The notes beneath the pieces are model-generated. The model made no database searches, was not told the DNA's origin, and worked only from the letters and a program-made list of their open reading frames with translations. Of a DNA stretch of 64,000 nucleotides, positions 9,319 through 18,664 are shown in pieces; within the stretch, counting starts at the first letter, position 1; every line of letters starts with the position of its first letter. Made by a program: the position numbers and the translations under genes. This DNA comes from Actinomycetales bacterium (GTDB taxonomy: Bacteria > Actinomycetota > Actinomycetes > S36-B12 > UBA5976). The stretch is from positions 1 through 64,000 of the forward strand of contig JAGWXT010000002.1 in the NCBI GenBank assembly GCA_018969715.1. The letters run 5' to 3'.

Positions 9319-10665
9319 ATGCCCCCTGCCGCCAGACCTGAGGTGCCCGTGCTGCGAGCCCCCGATTCCGTCCTCCCGGCCGTCCGACTGACCTACGTCC
9401 TCGACACCAGCGTCCTGCTGTCCGATCCGCGCGCGATCCACCGCTTCGCCGAGCACGAGGTCGTGATCCCGCTGACGGTCGTGGCCGAGCTTGAGGTGAA
9501 GCGCACCCATCCGGAACTGGGGTACTTCGCGCGGGAGGCCCTGCGCACCCTCGATGACCTGCGCGCAGCACACGGCCGCCTCGACCTGCCGCTGCCCATC
9601 GGCGAGGACGGCGGCACCCTGCGCGTGGAGCTGGTCGGCGGCGACGCCCCCGGGGTGCCACAGTCGCTGCAGTCGGGCAGCAACGATGCCCGCATCCTCG
9701 CGACGGCCTGCGCCGAGCAGCGTGCCGGCCGCACAGTGGTGCTCGTCAGCAAGGACCTGCCGATGCGACTGAAGGCCTCGGCACTGGGGCTGCCCGCCGA
9801 GGAGTACCGGGCGGAATGGGTCACCGCCAGCGGTTGGACGGGAACCGCCGAACTCGCCGTCACGGCGGCCGACATCGACCGGCTGTACGCCACCGGGTGG
9901 CTTGCCGATGAGCAGGCGCGCGCACTGCCCTGCCACACCGGACTGGTGCTCAGTGCGCCATCGGGCAGCGCCCTCGGACGAGTCGCCACCGACGGCCGCG
10001 TGCGCCTGGTGCGCGGTGATGCGGAGGCCTTCGGGCTGCGCGGGCGCAGTGCCGAGCAGAGGCTGGCGTTGGACCTGCTGCTCGACGACGACGTGGGCAT
10101 CGTCTCCCTCGGGGGACGAGCGGGTACCGGAAAGAGCGCGCTGGCCCTGTGCGCGGGCCTGGAGCAGGTTCTGGAGCGCGGAGCCCATCGCAAGGTCGTC
10201 GTCTTCCGTCCGCTGTATGCCGTTGGCGGCCAGGATCTCGGGTACCTGCCGGGCTCGGAGAGCGAGAAGATGACCCCCTGGGGGCAGGCCGTCTTCGACA
10301 CCCTCGGAGCGGTCACCACCCCGGAGGTCATCGACGAGGTACTGCGCCGCGGAATGCTCGAGGTGCTTCCGCTCACCCATATTCGGGGCCGGTCTCTGCA
10401 CGATGCCTTTGTCATCGTCGACGAGGCCCAGAGCCTCGAGCGCAACGTCCTGCTCACCGTCCTGTCCCGGATCGGACGGGGCTCCCGGGTGGTGCTCACT
10501 CACGATGTCGCCCAGCGCGACAACCTGCGGGTCGGCCGCCATGACGGGGTCCTCGCGGTCATCGAACGACTCAAGGGACACCCGCTGTTCGGTCATGTCA
10601 CGCTCGTCCGGTCGGAGCGATCGGCGATCGCGGCCCTCGTGACCGATCTGCTCGCCGACCCCTGA
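9319..10665 (+). CDS. PIN-PhoH fusion protein (PhoH2-like)
   Basis: A 448-residue protein joining an N-terminal PIN ribonuclease domain (begins [12 protein letters not shown]; acidic residues continue to about 140) to a C-terminal PhoH-type P-loop ATPase. Walker A is GRAGTGKS near residue 267 and Walker B is VIVDEAQS near 368. In mycobacteria and Bacillus (YlaK) this fusion acts as an RNA helicase/ribonuclease. The start is uncertain: ATG at 9319 has no clear Shine-Dalgarno site, while GTG at 9349 has TGAGG 5 nt upstream and would remove ten poorly conserved residues. Position next to the prenyltransferase and near fumarase matches the mycobacterial order. Confidence 0.9.
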   Translation: MPPAARPEVPVLRAPDSVLPAVRLTYVLDTSVLLSDPRAIHRFAEHEVVIPLTVVAELEVKRTHPELGYFAREALRTLDDLRAAHGRLDLPLPIGEDGGTLRVELVGGDAPGVPQSLQSGSNDARILATACAEQRAGRTVVLVSKDLPMRLKASALGLPAEEYRAEWVTASGWTGTAELAVTAADIDRLYATGWLADEQARALPCHTGLVLSAPSGSALGRVATDGRVRLVRGDAEAFGLRGRSAEQRLALDLLLDDDVGIVSLGGRAGTGKSALALCAGLEQVLERGAHRKVVVFRPLYAVGGQDLGYLPGSESEKMTPWGQAVFDTLGAVTTPEVIDEVLRRGMLEVLPLTHIRGRSLHDAFVIVDEAQSLERNVLLTVLSRIGRGSRVVLTHDVAQRDNLRVGRHDGVLAVIERLKGHPLFGHVTLVRSERSAIAALVTDLLADP

Positions 10666-10969
10666 GCCCTCCGGATGGGGTGCATCGCCCGCCCCACGCC
10701 AGAATGTGAGCCACCTCGCATCCTCGCTGTCAACGCTGGTCAGGAGGCGTGTCCCCAGGGGTGTGGTGGTCCGAGGCCGTGTCGGCGCTGGCGCCGCCAC
10801 CCCCGGGTGGCGCACCCTTGGGGGGCAGACACCCGTCCGGCCCCGCGGGCCGTTCGCCGCACCACGTGCGGTCACCGGAGCCCCTGCGCCGATCGAGGTC
10901 GGCGCCCGGTGCACACGGGTGCCCGTGCACCGGTGCTGTGGGCGCTCCCGGGCTGGCGAGAGGGTGTGA
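10666..10969 (+). promoter_or_regulatory. 304-nt gene-free, highly structured leader of the lytic transglycosylase gene
   Basis: No credible gene lies here. Four strong hairpins follow one another: 10795-10812 (CGCCACCC/GGGTGGCG), 10838-10852 (CGGCCC/GGGCCG), 10886-10905 (GCGCCGA/TCGGCGC) and 10907-10932 (CGGTGCAC/GTGCACCG, with an inner CACGGG/CCCGTG stem). The last ends 37 nt before the start codon. Actinobacterial wall-hydrolase genes often have regulatory leaders. I do not see the conserved core of the ydaO (c-di-AMP) class. Confidence 0.45.
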
Positions 10970-11527
10970 ATGCGCGGCACGCGAACGGTCCGCCTCGTGG
11001 CGGTCGTCACGGGGATTGCCAGTTGCGTCATCGGGTTGGGCGTCATCGCCCCGGCTATCGCAGCCGGGGAGGCGCCGGCACGTGTGCCGACGGGGCGCGC
11101 GGCCCCAGTGGTAGCCGCGCCGACGGCGGCGCAGGCGCTACTGCTGCCGACCTCCGGCCGGGACCGGGAGCGCGGGGTCGAGAACGCCTCCCGCACTCGC
11201 AATCCCCATCGATTCGCCACGGTGGACTACAACCAGTTCTACGCCCGCACCCACATGTTCGAGGAGTACGACTGGGGCAAGGAGCAGTACGAGTGCCTTG
11301 AGATCCTGTGGACCAAGGAGAGCAATTGGAATGAGCGCTCCCGCAACCGGATCACCGGGGCCTATGGAATTCCCCAGTCACTGCCCGCAACGAAGATGTC
11401 CAGCCATGGTCCGGATTGGGAAGACAACCCCGAGACCCAGATCCGGTGGGGCCTGCACTACATCAACGTCCGTTACGGCACCCCCTGCAAGGCGTGGCGG
11501 ACCTTCCAGCGCATCGGCTGGTACTGA
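10970..11527 (+). CDS. Secreted lytic-transglycosylase-like protein
   Basis: A 185-residue exported protein. Residues 1-32 form a signal peptide (MRGTRTVRL, a hydrophobic core, then AIAAGEA). A low-complexity linker runs to about residue 90. The C-terminal domain (about 95-185) has the actinobacterial transglycosylase-like pattern: ECLEILWTKESNWN with the catalytic-type glutamate, TGAYGIPQ, then NPETQIRWGLHYINVRYGTPCKAW. This fold cuts glycan strands of peptidoglycan. Two cysteines, in YECLE and TPCKAW, may pair. GAGAGG precedes ATG at 10970 by 6 nt. It ends against the fumarase gene at a shared hairpin. Confidence 0.87.
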   Translation: MRGTRTVRLVAVVTGIASCVIGLGVIAPAIAAGEAPARVPTGRAAPVVAAPTAAQALLLPTSGRDRERGVENASRTRNPHRFATVDYNQFYARTHMFEEYDWGKEQYECLEILWTKESNWNERSRNRITGAYGIPQSLPATKMSSHGPDWEDNPETQIRWGLHYINVRYGTPCKAWRTFQRIGWY

Positions 11528-11531
11528 CCCG

Positions 11532-11557
11532 GCGTGATCACCTGAGCGTGATCACGC
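11532..11557. terminator. Hairpin between convergent transglycosylase and fumarase genes
   Basis: GCGTGATCAC at 11532-11541 pairs with GTGATCACGC at 11548-11557 around a 6-nt loop, a perfect 10-bp stem. Because GTGATCAC is self-complementary, GCGTGATCAC also appears as a direct repeat (11532 and 11546). A third related copy, GCGATCACGG (11569-11578), contains the fumarase stop codon. There is no U-run, so termination in either direction is inference. Confidence 0.55.
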
Positions 11558-11571
11558 GACGGGCGAGGCGA

Positions 11572-13233
11572 TCACGGCCGGGTGCTGATGGCGAGGGTGC
11601 GCGGACCGGTGTCAGCGAAGAAGTCGTTGCCCTTGTCGTCCACGACGATGAAGGCGGGGAAGTCAACCACCTCGATCCGCCACACCGCCTCCATGCCCAA
11701 CTCGGGAAAGTCGATCACCTCAACTCGGGTGATGCACTCCTGAGCCAGTCGGGCCGCGGGTCCGCCGACTGATCCGAGATAGAAGCCACCGAAGCGGTGG
11801 CAGGCCTCCGTCACCGCAGCGGAACGGTTGCCCTTTGCGAGCATCACCAGCGAGCCGCCGGCCTGCTGGAACTGCGCGACATAGGAGTCCATCCGCCCGG
11901 CCGTCGTCGGGCCGAAGGAGCCGGAGGCGTAGCCGGCCGGTGTCTTTGCCGGGCCGGCGTAGTAGACGGCGTTGTCGCGCAGGTAGTCCGGCATCGGCTC
12001 TCCGGCGTCGAGCATCTCCTTGATGCGGGCGTGGGCCAGATCGCGGGCGACCACCAGCGACCCGGTCAACGACAGCCGGGTGCGGATCGGGTATCGGCTG
12101 AGTGTCGCCCGGATCTGTGCCATCGGCTGGTTGAGGTCGATGGGAACTGCGGGCTCACCGGGATCCGAATGCTCCTCATCGGGGAGGAAGCGTGCCGGAT
12201 CGTCCTCCAACTGCTCCAGGAACGCGCCCGCAGGGGTGATCCGGGCAATCGCCTGTCGATCGGCGGAGCAGGACACCGCGATTGCGATCGGCAGTGATGC
12301 CCCATGGCGTGGCAGCCGGATGACCCGCACGTCGTGGCAGAAGTACTTCCCCCCGAACTGCGCTCCGATGCCGAACTGCTGGGTCATCGCGAGCACCTGT
12401 GCCTCCAGCTCGAGGTCCCGGAAACCCTGGCCCAGCGCCGAGCCGCTCGTGGGCAGGGTGTCCAGGGCGCGGGTTGAGGCGAGCTTGGCCGTCTTCAGGG
12501 TGAACTCTGCGGTGGTACCGCCGATCACGATGGCGAGGTGATACGGCGGACAGGCGGCGGTTCCGAGGGCGCGCAGGCGCTCATCCAGCCACGCCAACAG
12601 CCGCTGCGGGTTGAGAATCGCCTTCGTCTCCTGGTAGAGGAACGACTTGTTGGCACTGCCGCCACCCTTGCTGATGTAGAGCAGCTCGTAGCGCAGCTGG
12701 TGGTCGGGTGAGGTGTCGGCGTAGATCTCGATCTGGGCGGGCAGGTTGGTGCCGGTGTTGCGTTCCTCGAACATCGTCAGGGGGGCCATCTGCGAGTAGC
12801 GCAGGTTGAGCAGCCGGTAGGCGTCGTAGATGCCATGGGCGATCGCCCGCTCATCGTCACCGGGGGTCAGCACGCGGCTGCCGCGCTTGGCACTCACGAG
12901 GGCGGTGCCGGTGTCCTGGCACATGGGCAGCACGCCCCCGGCGGCGATATTGGCGTTGCGCAGCAGGTCGAGGGCGACGAAGCGGTCATTGGCGCTCGCC
13001 TGCGGATCATCGAGGATGGCCCGCAGCTGGGCGAGGTGCCCGGTCCGCAGCAGGTGCTGGGTGTCGCGGATGGCCGCGAACGACAGCTCCCGCAGGGTCT
13101 GCGGGGCGACACTGAGGAACTCCAGGTCACCATGACGCTGCACGCTCACCCCGTCGGTGGTCACCAGGCGCAGCGGCGGGTCGATCGGACCGCTCGGCAG
13201 CAGGGGAACGTAGTCGAATCCGTCATCAGCCAT
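11572..13233 (-). CDS. Class I fumarate hydratase
   Basis: A 553-residue [4Fe-4S] fumarase that interconverts fumarate and malate in the TCA cycle. It is the fused FumA/FumB type with both halves in one chain. The three cluster cysteines are C105 (PMCQDTGT), C228 and C322 (SCSADRQ), close to E. coli FumA positions 105, 224 and 318. The C-terminal half carries [11 protein letters not shown] and the KGNRS loop. ATG at 13233 lies 6 nt after TAGCCT. Mycobacteria keep class II FumC at this locus, with glpX beside it; here the enzyme is class I and no glpX is present nearby. An oxygen-sensitive cluster is likely. Confidence 0.95.
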   Translation of the reverse strand: MADDGFDYVPLLPSGPIDPPLRLVTTDGVSVQRHGDLEFLSVAPQTLRELSFAAIRDTQHLLRTGHLAQLRAILDDPQASANDRFVALDLLRNANIAAGGVLPMCQDTGTALVSAKRGSRVLTPGDDERAIAHGIYDAYRLLNLRYSQMAPLTMFEERNTGTNLPAQIEIYADTSPDHQLRYELLYISKGGGSANKSFLYQETKAILNPQRLLAWLDERLRALGTAACPPYHLAIVIGGTTAEFTLKTAKLASTRALDTLPTSGSALGQGFRDLELEAQVLAMTQQFGIGAQFGGKYFCHDVRVIRLPRHGASLPIAIAVSCSADRQAIARITPAGAFLEQLEDDPARFLPDEEHSDPGEPAVPIDLNQPMAQIRATLSRYPIRTRLSLTGSLVVARDLAHARIKEMLDAGEPMPDYLRDNAVYYAGPAKTPAGYASGSFGPTTAGRMDSYVAQFQQAGGSLVMLAKGNRSAAVTEACHRFGGFYLGSVGGPAARLAQECITRVEVIDFPELGMEAVWRIEVVDFPAFIVVDDKGNDFFADTGPRTLAISTRP

Positions 13234-13239
13234 GGTTGG

Positions 13240-13245
13240 AGGCTA
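13240..13245 (-). promoter_or_regulatory. Leaderless -10 (TAGCCT) before fumarase
   Basis: TAGCCT on the minus strand ends 6 nt before the ATG at 13233. Confidence 0.55.
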
Positions 13246-13313
13246 CGCCGGTGGGAGTGGTGGCCACGGGTGCACCGGGTGCGCCGCCGGGGCGCATCGG
13301 CGAGGATCAGGGA

Positions 13314-13886
13314 ATGACCGATCCCGTGGCACCTGGTCCCGCGCAGATCGTCCGGGTGCCCGCGGGCAAGGCTCGCTACCTGCAGTCCGTCGGCGACATG
13401 ATTCGGTCAATGGCCGTCATCGGCGGGGTCGTGCTGCTGCTGGCGACATTCATCTGGCTCACCCGTCGTGATTCCGAGCAGGTCGTCCGCGAGGTGGACT
13501 GGCGGACCCAGGCCATCGTCGCCACCGCTCAGACCGACCTGCCGATCCTCGTCCCGGCGGCCGCCGCGTCGTGGACTGCCACGAGTGCGGGGGTGCGACT
13601 GGTCGACGGTCAGCCGACCTGGGCGGCCACATTCCTCACCGATGGAGAGGCAGGTGCGGGTGCGGCCGGGTTCATCGGGATCGTCGTCAGCGCGGCCGAT
13701 GAGTCCACCATCCGCGACGCCTACCTCGGTTCCGCCCCATATGAACCTCATGAGATCGGGCAGCGTGACGGTGCGACGGTGCTCGTCTACGGCACCGCCG
13801 ACGCCGAGGCCCTGGCCCGCATTGCCGCCGGGCTCACCCCCGTCACCGCCGATGGGGGAGCCGGGGGTGCTGCGGACCCCTCGTGA
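13314..13886 (+). CDS. DUF4245 family membrane-anchored protein
   Basis: A 190-residue protein with a short basic N-terminus, one transmembrane segment (about residues 30-52, MAVIGGVVLLLATFIWL) and an extracytoplasmic domain. It corresponds in position and layout to mycobacterial Rv1100 (DUF4245), function unknown. ATG at 13314 follows CAGGGA closely; an ATG at 13236 would add 26 residues that hide the membrane signal. It diverges from the fumarase gene and converges on xseB. Confidence 0.75.
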   Translation: MTDPVAPGPAQIVRVPAGKARYLQSVGDMIRSMAVIGGVVLLLATFIWLTRRDSEQVVREVDWRTQAIVATAQTDLPILVPAAAASWTATSAGVRLVDGQPTWAATFLTDGEAGAGAAGFIGIVVSAADESTIRDAYLGSAPYEPHEIGQRDGATVLVYGTADAEALARIAAGLTPVTADGGAGGAADPS

Positions 13887-13907
13887 AGGGGCCGCCTCGC
13901 GAGGGGT
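13876..13907. terminator. Hairpin between convergent DUF4245 and xseB genes
   Basis: ACCCCTCG (13876-13883) pairs with CGAGGGGT (13900-13907) across a 16-nt loop that includes the DUF4245 stop codon. A 10-bp direct repeat GGGGTGCTGC (13864 and 13903) flanks it. Confidence 0.45.
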
Positions 13908-13913
13908 GCTGCA

Positions 13914-14126
13914 TCACGAGGACTCATCCACCGCCCCGGCAAGGCGCGCCTGCGCGCCGTCGAGGAGTGTCTGGCAGCGACGGGCAAGGGCCTCGGCGCG
14001 CTCCCACGCGGTGAGTGACTCCGCCAGGGTGAGGGTGCCCGATTCCAGCTGGGCCACGATGGCGAGGATCTCCGCCTTCGCCTGCTCGTAGTCGACCTCC
14101 CCCGGCTGCGCACCGGTCTCGTTCAT
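13914..14126 (-). CDS. xseB: Exonuclease VII small subunit
   Basis: A 70-residue helical protein with the XseB pattern: [35 protein letters not shown], in which the LE-G-L-LEESL-like core is clear. Several copies bind one XseA to form exonuclease VII, which degrades single-stranded DNA from both ends. It lies 30 nt downstream of xseA on the same strand, the usual operon order in Actinobacteria. Length is normal. Confidence 0.92.
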   Translation of the reverse strand: MNETGAQPGEVDYEQAKAEILAIVAQLESGTLTLAESLTAWERAEALARRCQTLLDGAQARLAGAVDESS

Positions 14127-14156
14127 CTGCCGTCCCCGCTCATCCCGCTCCTCGCC

Positions 14157-15428
14157 TCACGGGAGCACCTCGTTCACGACGACACCCAGCCGACCGCGGG
14201 CGACACGGATCAGCAACGGTTCACCGATACCCACCTCCGCGGCGTCGCGGATGATCCGCGGCGGCCCAGCCGCGGGGGGCGACCCGGCGCCGTCGGCGGG
14301 CCGGATCACCACGGCGTACCCCCGATCCAGCGTTGCCTGCGGCGAGAGGGCGCGCAGGCGTCCGACAAGTCCCGCCATCGCGGTGGTCTCCTGGTCGACC
14401 ATGGCCCGTGCCCGCAGTGTGATCCGGGTTCGCAGCTCGGCGATGCGCCCCCGCTCCCGCCCCACCAGCGCGGTCGGATCGGCCAGGACCGGGCGGCTGC
14501 GGACATCGGCCAGCCACCGATGCTCGGCGGCGACCAGCGCCGCTACGCGGGCGCGCACCCCCACCATGGTGCGGTCAAGGGCTGCGGCCTCCGCCGCGGC
14601 ATCGGGCACGATCAGCCGTGCGGCATCGGTGGGGGTCGAGGCGCGACGATCGGCGACGAGATCGAGCAGCGGGGTATCGGCCTCATGGCCGATTGCACTG
14701 ACCACCGGGATGCGACAGTCGGCGACGGCGCGCAGGAGGGTCTCATCGGAGAACGGCAGGAGGTCCTCGAAGGATCCGCCGCCGCGGGCGATGACGATGA
14801 CGTCCACCCCCGGGGTCGTGGCCAGTGCCTGCAGTGCTGCGGTGACCTCGGCCGCGGCGGTGGCACCCTGGACGGCGACCTCGCGGATGACCAGTCGGAC
14901 CGCGGGCCAACGTCGCCGGGTGTGGGCGATGACGTCATGGCGGGCATCTCCGGCTCGTCCGGTGATCAGCCCCACCGCATGCGGCAGGAATGGCAGCGGC
15001 TGCTTGCGCTCATCATCGAACAGCCCCTCCGCCGCCAGGGCGCGGCGCAGTCGCTCGAGGCGCGCCAGCAGATCCCCCAGCCCCACCGCGCGGATCTCGG
15101 TGGCCCGCAGCATCAGCTGCCCGCGTCGCCGCCAGAACTCCGGTCGCGCGAGGACGACCACCCGCTGCCCCACGGCCGCCGGCGAGTCCTCGGCGGTCAC
15201 CAGCCGGGGGTGGCAGACGAGGGAGAAGGAGACGTCCTCGGTGACATCGCGCAGGGTGAGGAATGCCATGGTCGCCCCCGGCCGGGGCTTCACCTCGGTG
15301 ACCTGGCCCTCGAGCCAGCGGGCGGGCAGGTCGCGCAGCAGGGCGGCGATCCGGTCGGCCGCGTCACGCAGGGGCAGCGGGTCCTCCGGGGTTGCCCCCC
15401 GAGGTGTCGTCGCCGGCGCTGCGGGCAT
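14157..15428 (-). CDS. xseA: Exonuclease VII large subunit
   Basis: A 423-residue catalytic subunit of exonuclease VII. An N-terminal OB-fold (about residues 22-118, with [24 protein letters not shown]) binds single-stranded DNA. The catalytic core includes [32 protein letters not shown] and [26 protein letters not shown]. The start is ATG at 15428, supported by TACCCT ending 7 nt upstream. The frame stays open far upstream through a repeat encoding PAAY units, but no good start lies there. It is divergent from ispH and forms an operon with xseB. Confidence 0.95.
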   Translation of the reverse strand: MPAAPATTPRGATPEDPLPLRDAADRIAALLRDLPARWLEGQVTEVKPRPGATMAFLTLRDVTEDVSFSLVCHPRLVTAEDSPAAVGQRVVVLARPEFWRRRGQLMLRATEIRAVGLGDLLARLERLRRALAAEGLFDDERKQPLPFLPHAVGLITGRAGDARHDVIAHTRRRWPAVRLVIREVAVQGATAAAEVTAALQALATTPGVDVIVIARGGGSFEDLLPFSDETLLRAVADCRIPVVSAIGHEADTPLLDLVADRRASTPTDAARLIVPDAAAEAAALDRTMVGVRARVAALVAAEHRWLADVRSRPVLADPTALVGRERGRIAELRTRITLRARAMVDQETTAMAGLVGRLRALSPQATLDRGYAVVIRPADGAGSPPAAGPPRIIRDAAEVGIGEPLLIRVARGRLGVVVNEVLP

Positions 15429-15435
15429 GGGCGAC

Positions 15436-15441
15436 AGGGTA
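15436..15441 (-). promoter_or_regulatory. Leaderless -10 (TACCCT) before xseA
   Basis: TACCCT on the minus strand lies 7 nt before the ATG at 15428 and supports that start. Confidence 0.5.
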
Positions 15442-15497
15442 GGCGGCGGGTGCGCGACAGGCCAGGCGGCGGGGTAGGCGGCGGGGTAGGCGGCGGG
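15439..15497. repeat. 12-bp tandem repeat (GTAGGCGGCGGG) between xseA and ispH
   Basis: Units at 15462-15473 (first two bases CC), 15474-15485 and 15486-15497 are contiguous; a further copy lies at 15439-15450. The same core recurs at 32483-32520. Confidence 0.8.
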
Positions 15498-15536
15498 GGC
15501 GCGGCGGGCCAGACCGCACGGGAGCGGGCGCCCGCC

Positions 15537-15542
15537 TACGAT
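15537..15542 (+). promoter_or_regulatory. Leaderless -10 (TACGAT) before ispH
   Basis: TACGAT ends 6 nt before the ATG at 15549. No Shine-Dalgarno site is present. Confidence 0.55.
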
Positions 15543-15548
15543 TCGCCT

Positions 15549-16553
15549 ATGACAGCACCGGTGGACGCTCCTGCGGTGACGGAGGTGGCCGGCAAGCGGG
15601 TCCTCCTGGCGGCCCCCCGCGGCTACTGTGCCGGCGTCGACCGTGCCGTGGTCACCGTCGAGAAGGCCCTCGACGTCCACGGTGCGCCGGTGTACGTGCG
15701 CAAGCAGATCGTCCACAACCGGCATGTGGTGGAGGACCTGGAGGCGCGCGGCGCGATCTTCGTTGATGAGCTCTCCGAGGTCCCCGACGGCTCCCTGGTC
15801 GTGTTCTCCGCCCACGGGGTCGCACCCGCCGTCCACGATGAGGCCGCCGAGCGGGGCCTGCGCACGATCGACGCAACCTGCCCGCTGGTAACGAAGGTGC
15901 ACCACGAGGCGCGACGATTCGCCCGTGAGGGGTATCGCATCCTGCTGATCGGTCATGAGGGGCATGAGGAGGTCGTGGGGACGATGGGGGAGGCGCCGGA
16001 GGCGATCACCCTCGTCCAGGACCCCGAGCAGGCAGCGACGATGGACTTGGACGGGGATCAGCCGGTGGCCTGGCTGTCCCAGACGACGCTGTCGGTGGAC
16101 GAGACCCTCGCGACTGTCGACCGGTTGCGCGCCCGGCTGCCGCTGCTCATCGACCCCCCCAGTGACGACATCTGCTACGCCACCCAGAACCGGCAGGCAG
16201 CGGTCAAGCAGATCGCCCCCCGTTGTGAGGTGGTGATCGTCGTCGGCAGTGGGAACTCCTCCAACTCCGTGCGACTGGTGGAGGTCGCCCTCGATGCCGG
16301 GGCCGCGGCCTCCTATCGCGTCGACAATGCGGGGGAACTCGATGAGGGATGGTTCACCGGGGTGACGACCGTCGGGCTCACCAGCGGCGCATCGGTGCCG
16401 GAGGCCCTTGTCGAGGGTGTCCTGACGTGGCTGGCCGAGCGCGGGTTCACTGATGTCGCCGAGGTCACTGCAGCCGAGGAGCGGGTGGTGTTCGCCCTGC
16501 CACCCGTCCTGCGGCGCGATATCCGCGCGGCCAGCGCCCTGACCGAGGCCTGA
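15549..16553 (+). CDS. ispH: 4-hydroxy-3-methylbut-2-enyl diphosphate reductase
   Basis: A 334-residue [4Fe-4S] enzyme for the last step of the MEP isoprenoid pathway, reducing HMBPP to IPP and DMAPP. The three cluster cysteines are C27 ([10 protein letters not shown]), C111 ([11 protein letters not shown]) and C209 ([11 protein letters not shown]). The substrate-binding HNRHV, FSAHGV and GSGNSSNS motifs are present. ATG at 15549 sits 6 nt behind TACGAT, so the message is probably leaderless. It is divergent from xseBA and convergent with the DUF6542 gene, the arrangement seen for lytB2 in mycobacteria. It provides precursors for the nearby prenyltransferase. Confidence 0.97.
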   Translation: MTAPVDAPAVTEVAGKRVLLAAPRGYCAGVDRAVVTVEKALDVHGAPVYVRKQIVHNRHVVEDLEARGAIFVDELSEVPDGSLVVFSAHGVAPAVHDEAAERGLRTIDATCPLVTKVHHEARRFAREGYRILLIGHEGHEEVVGTMGEAPEAITLVQDPEQAATMDLDGDQPVAWLSQTTLSVDETLATVDRLRARLPLLIDPPSDDICYATQNRQAAVKQIAPRCEVVIVVGSGNSSNSVRLVEVALDAGAAASYRVDNAGELDEGWFTGVTTVGLTSGASVPEALVEGVLTWLAERGFTDVAEVTAAEERVVFALPPVLRRDIRAASALTEA

Positions 16554-16561
16554 GCACTCCC

Positions 16562-16576
16562 ACCGGGGGTCCCGGT
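16562..16576. terminator. Small hairpin between convergent ispH and DUF6542 genes
   Basis: ACCGGG-GGT-CCCGGT, a 6-bp perfect stem. It is a weak candidate because such stems are frequent at this GC content. Confidence 0.3.
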
Positions 16577-16601
16577 CGGCGGCCGGTCAACGATGCGGGG
16601 C

Positions 16602-17399
16602 TTAGCGTCCTGAGATCGGATCGATGCTGCGCCGCGCGATGACCGCCCGGACCACCGCGATCGCCAGCGCACCGCCGGTCACCGACAGCACCCAGACGGC
16701 GTTCAGGCCGAGGGTTGCCACGACCATCGCCACCTCCCGCACCAGCAGCCCCCCCTGGGAGCCGAGGGTTGACTGACCGGAGACCAGCACGAGGGCGAGG
16801 TAGCCCAGGGGTGCCGCGACGACGGTCGTCCAGTTGTCGTCCCGGCGCGCGGCGAGTGCACTGATCGCCACGCAGGCCGCGAAGGTGGCGTTCGTCAGGA
16901 GGCCGACCCGGGTGAACAGCAGGACGTCGACGAAGCCGACCACCGACGGGATGAGCACGACCAGCACCGTGATCCCGAGCAGCGCGAGCCCGCGCGAGCC
17001 CGGCGGCAGGGGATCGTCCTCCTCCCGGTAGGTGGACTGCTCCCCATCGGCCTCGTGCAGGAGCCGTCGTCGCTCCTCCTGCTGCTGTCGCCGCTGCTCC
17101 CGTGGGGTGAGGGTCTCCCGCCCCGCCCGTGGCCGCGTGGCCGGGGTCTCGCCGCGCTCAGCCTCGCGTCGGGCGCGCCGTCCCGTCCGCTCCGTCGCGC
17201 CGGTAGTCGCCTCAGAGCGGCGGGCCTGCCGCAGCTCCCGGCGCTGGGTGAGGGCTGGGATCGCCAGGGCCGCCTGCGGACCGGTTGCACCGGCGGACCG
17301 GTACAGACGTCCCCGTCCCTCCGTGGGCAGGACCACACCAACCGGCTGCTCACCCGGGTGGCTGGGATGGGGTGAGCCGTCCCCGGGTGTGATCGTCAC
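16602..17399 (-). CDS. DUF6542-type membrane protein
   Basis: A 265-residue protein. The first 130 residues are charged and low-complexity, with a probable coiled coil (LTPREQRRQQQEERRRLLHEADGE). Four hydrophobic segments follow (about 136-158, 164-180, 188-206 and 226-250). Layout and position between ispH and ychF match mycobacterial Rv1111c (DUF6542), function unknown. The GTG start at 17399 lies 6 nt after TAGCGT on the minus strand. Confidence 0.72.
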   Translation of the reverse strand: MTITPGDGSPHPSHPGEQPVGVVLPTEGRGRLYRSAGATGPQAALAIPALTQRRELRQARRSEATTGATERTGRRARREAERGETPATRPRAGRETLTPREQRRQQQEERRRLLHEADGEQSTYREEDDPLPPGSRGLALLGITVLVVLIPSVVGFVDVLLFTRVGLLTNATFAACVAISALAARRDDNWTTVVAAPLGYLALVLVSGQSTLGSQGGLLVREVAMVVATLGLNAVWVLSVTGGALAIAVVRAVIARRSIDPISGR

Positions 17400-17405
17400 C
17401 CCGTT

Positions 17406-17411
17406 ACGCTA
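17406..17411 (-). promoter_or_regulatory. Leaderless -10 (TAGCGT) before the DUF6542 gene
   Basis: TAGCGT on the minus strand ends 6 nt before GTG at 17399. Confidence 0.55.
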
Positions 17412-17527
17412 GCCCCACTGGCGGGTCGATCGGCGGCACCGCGGGCCCAATAGTGGGCCTCGTGCGTCGAGCCACGTGGCCTCGTCGCAGCGACGTGGAA
17501 ACGACGAATGAAGGGTGTTCAGGTTTC

Positions 17528-18664
17528 ATGGCGCTGACCGTCGGCATTGTGGGGCTGCCCAATGTGGGCAAGTCGACCCTCTTCAATGCCCTCACACGCG
17601 CACGTGTGCTGGCGGCCAACTACCCATTCGCGACGATCGAGCCGAACGTCGGGGTGGTCGGTGTCCCCGATCCGCGGCTGTCCGTGCTGGCGCGCATCAG
17701 CGACAGTGAGCGGATCGTGCCGGCCACCGTGACCTTCGTCGACATCGCCGGCATCGTTGCCGGCGCGAGTCAGGGTGAGGGGCTCGGCAACACCTTCCTC
17801 GCCCACATCCGCGAGGCCGATGCCCTGTGCCAGGTGGTGCGCGTCTTCCGGGATGGCGACGTCGTCCATGTCGCCGGGGCGGTCTCTCCCGCCGCCGACA
17901 TCGACACCGTCACCACCGAGCTGGCACTGGCCGACCTGCAGACCATCGAACGGGCACTGCCCCGGCTGGAACGCGAAGCGCGCAGCAACCCCGCTCGCCG
18001 GCCCGCACTCGCGGCCGTCACCCACGCCCAGGCGCTGCTCAATGAGGGCATCGGCCTGTTTCAGGCGCAGGCAACCGGCGCCCTGACCGATGACGAGCGC
18101 ACTCTGCTCGGTGAGCTGTTCCTCCTCACCGTCAAGCCCGTCATCTACGTGTTCAACGTCGACACCGATGCCGTCACCGATGAGGGTCTCGCCGAACGGC
18201 TGCGCGCACTGGTGGCGCCGGCTGAGGTGGTCATCCTCGACGCGAAGGTCGAGTCCGAGCTGATCGACCTCGATGAGGCCGAGGCTGCCGAGCTGCTCAG
18301 CGCGCTGGGGCAGGCCGAATCGGGCCTGGCGGCCCTGGCCCGAGCGGGGCAGCGCACCCTCGGGCTGCACACCTTCCTCACGGCGGGGCCGAAGGAGGCC
18401 AGGGCGTGGACGATCCCGATCGGCGCGACCGCGCCGCAGGCCGCCGGAGTGATCCACACCGACTTCGAGCGCGGCTTCATCAAGGCTGAGGTCGTCGGCT
18501 ATGACGACCTCGTCAGTGCGGGCTCACTGGCCCAGGCCAAGGCCCGGGGCCGCCTGCGCCTGGAGGGTCGTGACTACGTCATGGCCGATGGTGATGTCGT
18601 GGAGTTTCGATTCCAGGCGACGACCGGCAATCAGAGCCGCGGTCGCGCGGGGGCGGAACGATGA
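17528..18664 (+). CDS. ychF: Redox-regulated ATPase YchF (Obg-like)
   Basis: A 378-residue P-loop protein of the YchF/OLA1 group, which prefers ATP to GTP and binds ribosomes. G1 is GLPNVGKST (9-17), the switch region includes FATIEPNVG, and G3 is VDIAG. The nucleotide-specificity motif, normally NKxD, is the non-canonical NVDTD here (FNVDTD), as expected for an ATPase of this family. The C-terminal TGS domain begins near residue 285 ([19 protein letters not shown]). ATG at 17528 was chosen; the frame runs further upstream without conserved sequence. Its stop overlaps the typA start (ATGA), so the two are probably translationally coupled. Confidence 0.95.
   Translation: MALTVGIVGLPNVGKSTLFNALTRARVLAANYPFATIEPNVGVVGVPDPRLSVLARISDSERIVPATVTFVDIAGIVAGASQGEGLGNTFLAHIREADALCQVVRVFRDGDVVHVAGAVSPAADIDTVTTELALADLQTIERALPRLEREARSNPARRPALAAVTHAQALLNEGIGLFQAQATGALTDDERTLLGELFLLTVKPVIYVFNVDTDAVTDEGLAERLRALVAPAEVVILDAKVESELIDLDEAEAAELLSALGQAESGLAALARAGQRTLGLHTFLTAGPKEARAWTIPIGATAPQAAGVIHTDFERGFIKAEVVGYDDLVSAGSLAQAKARGRLRLEGRDYVMADGDVVEFRFQATTGNQSRGRAGAER

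Noticed and set aside
10666-10969. ydaO-type c-di-AMP riboswitch before the lytic transglycosylase
   Set aside because: The hairpins are clear, but I could not match the conserved ydaO core sequences, so I report only a structured leader.
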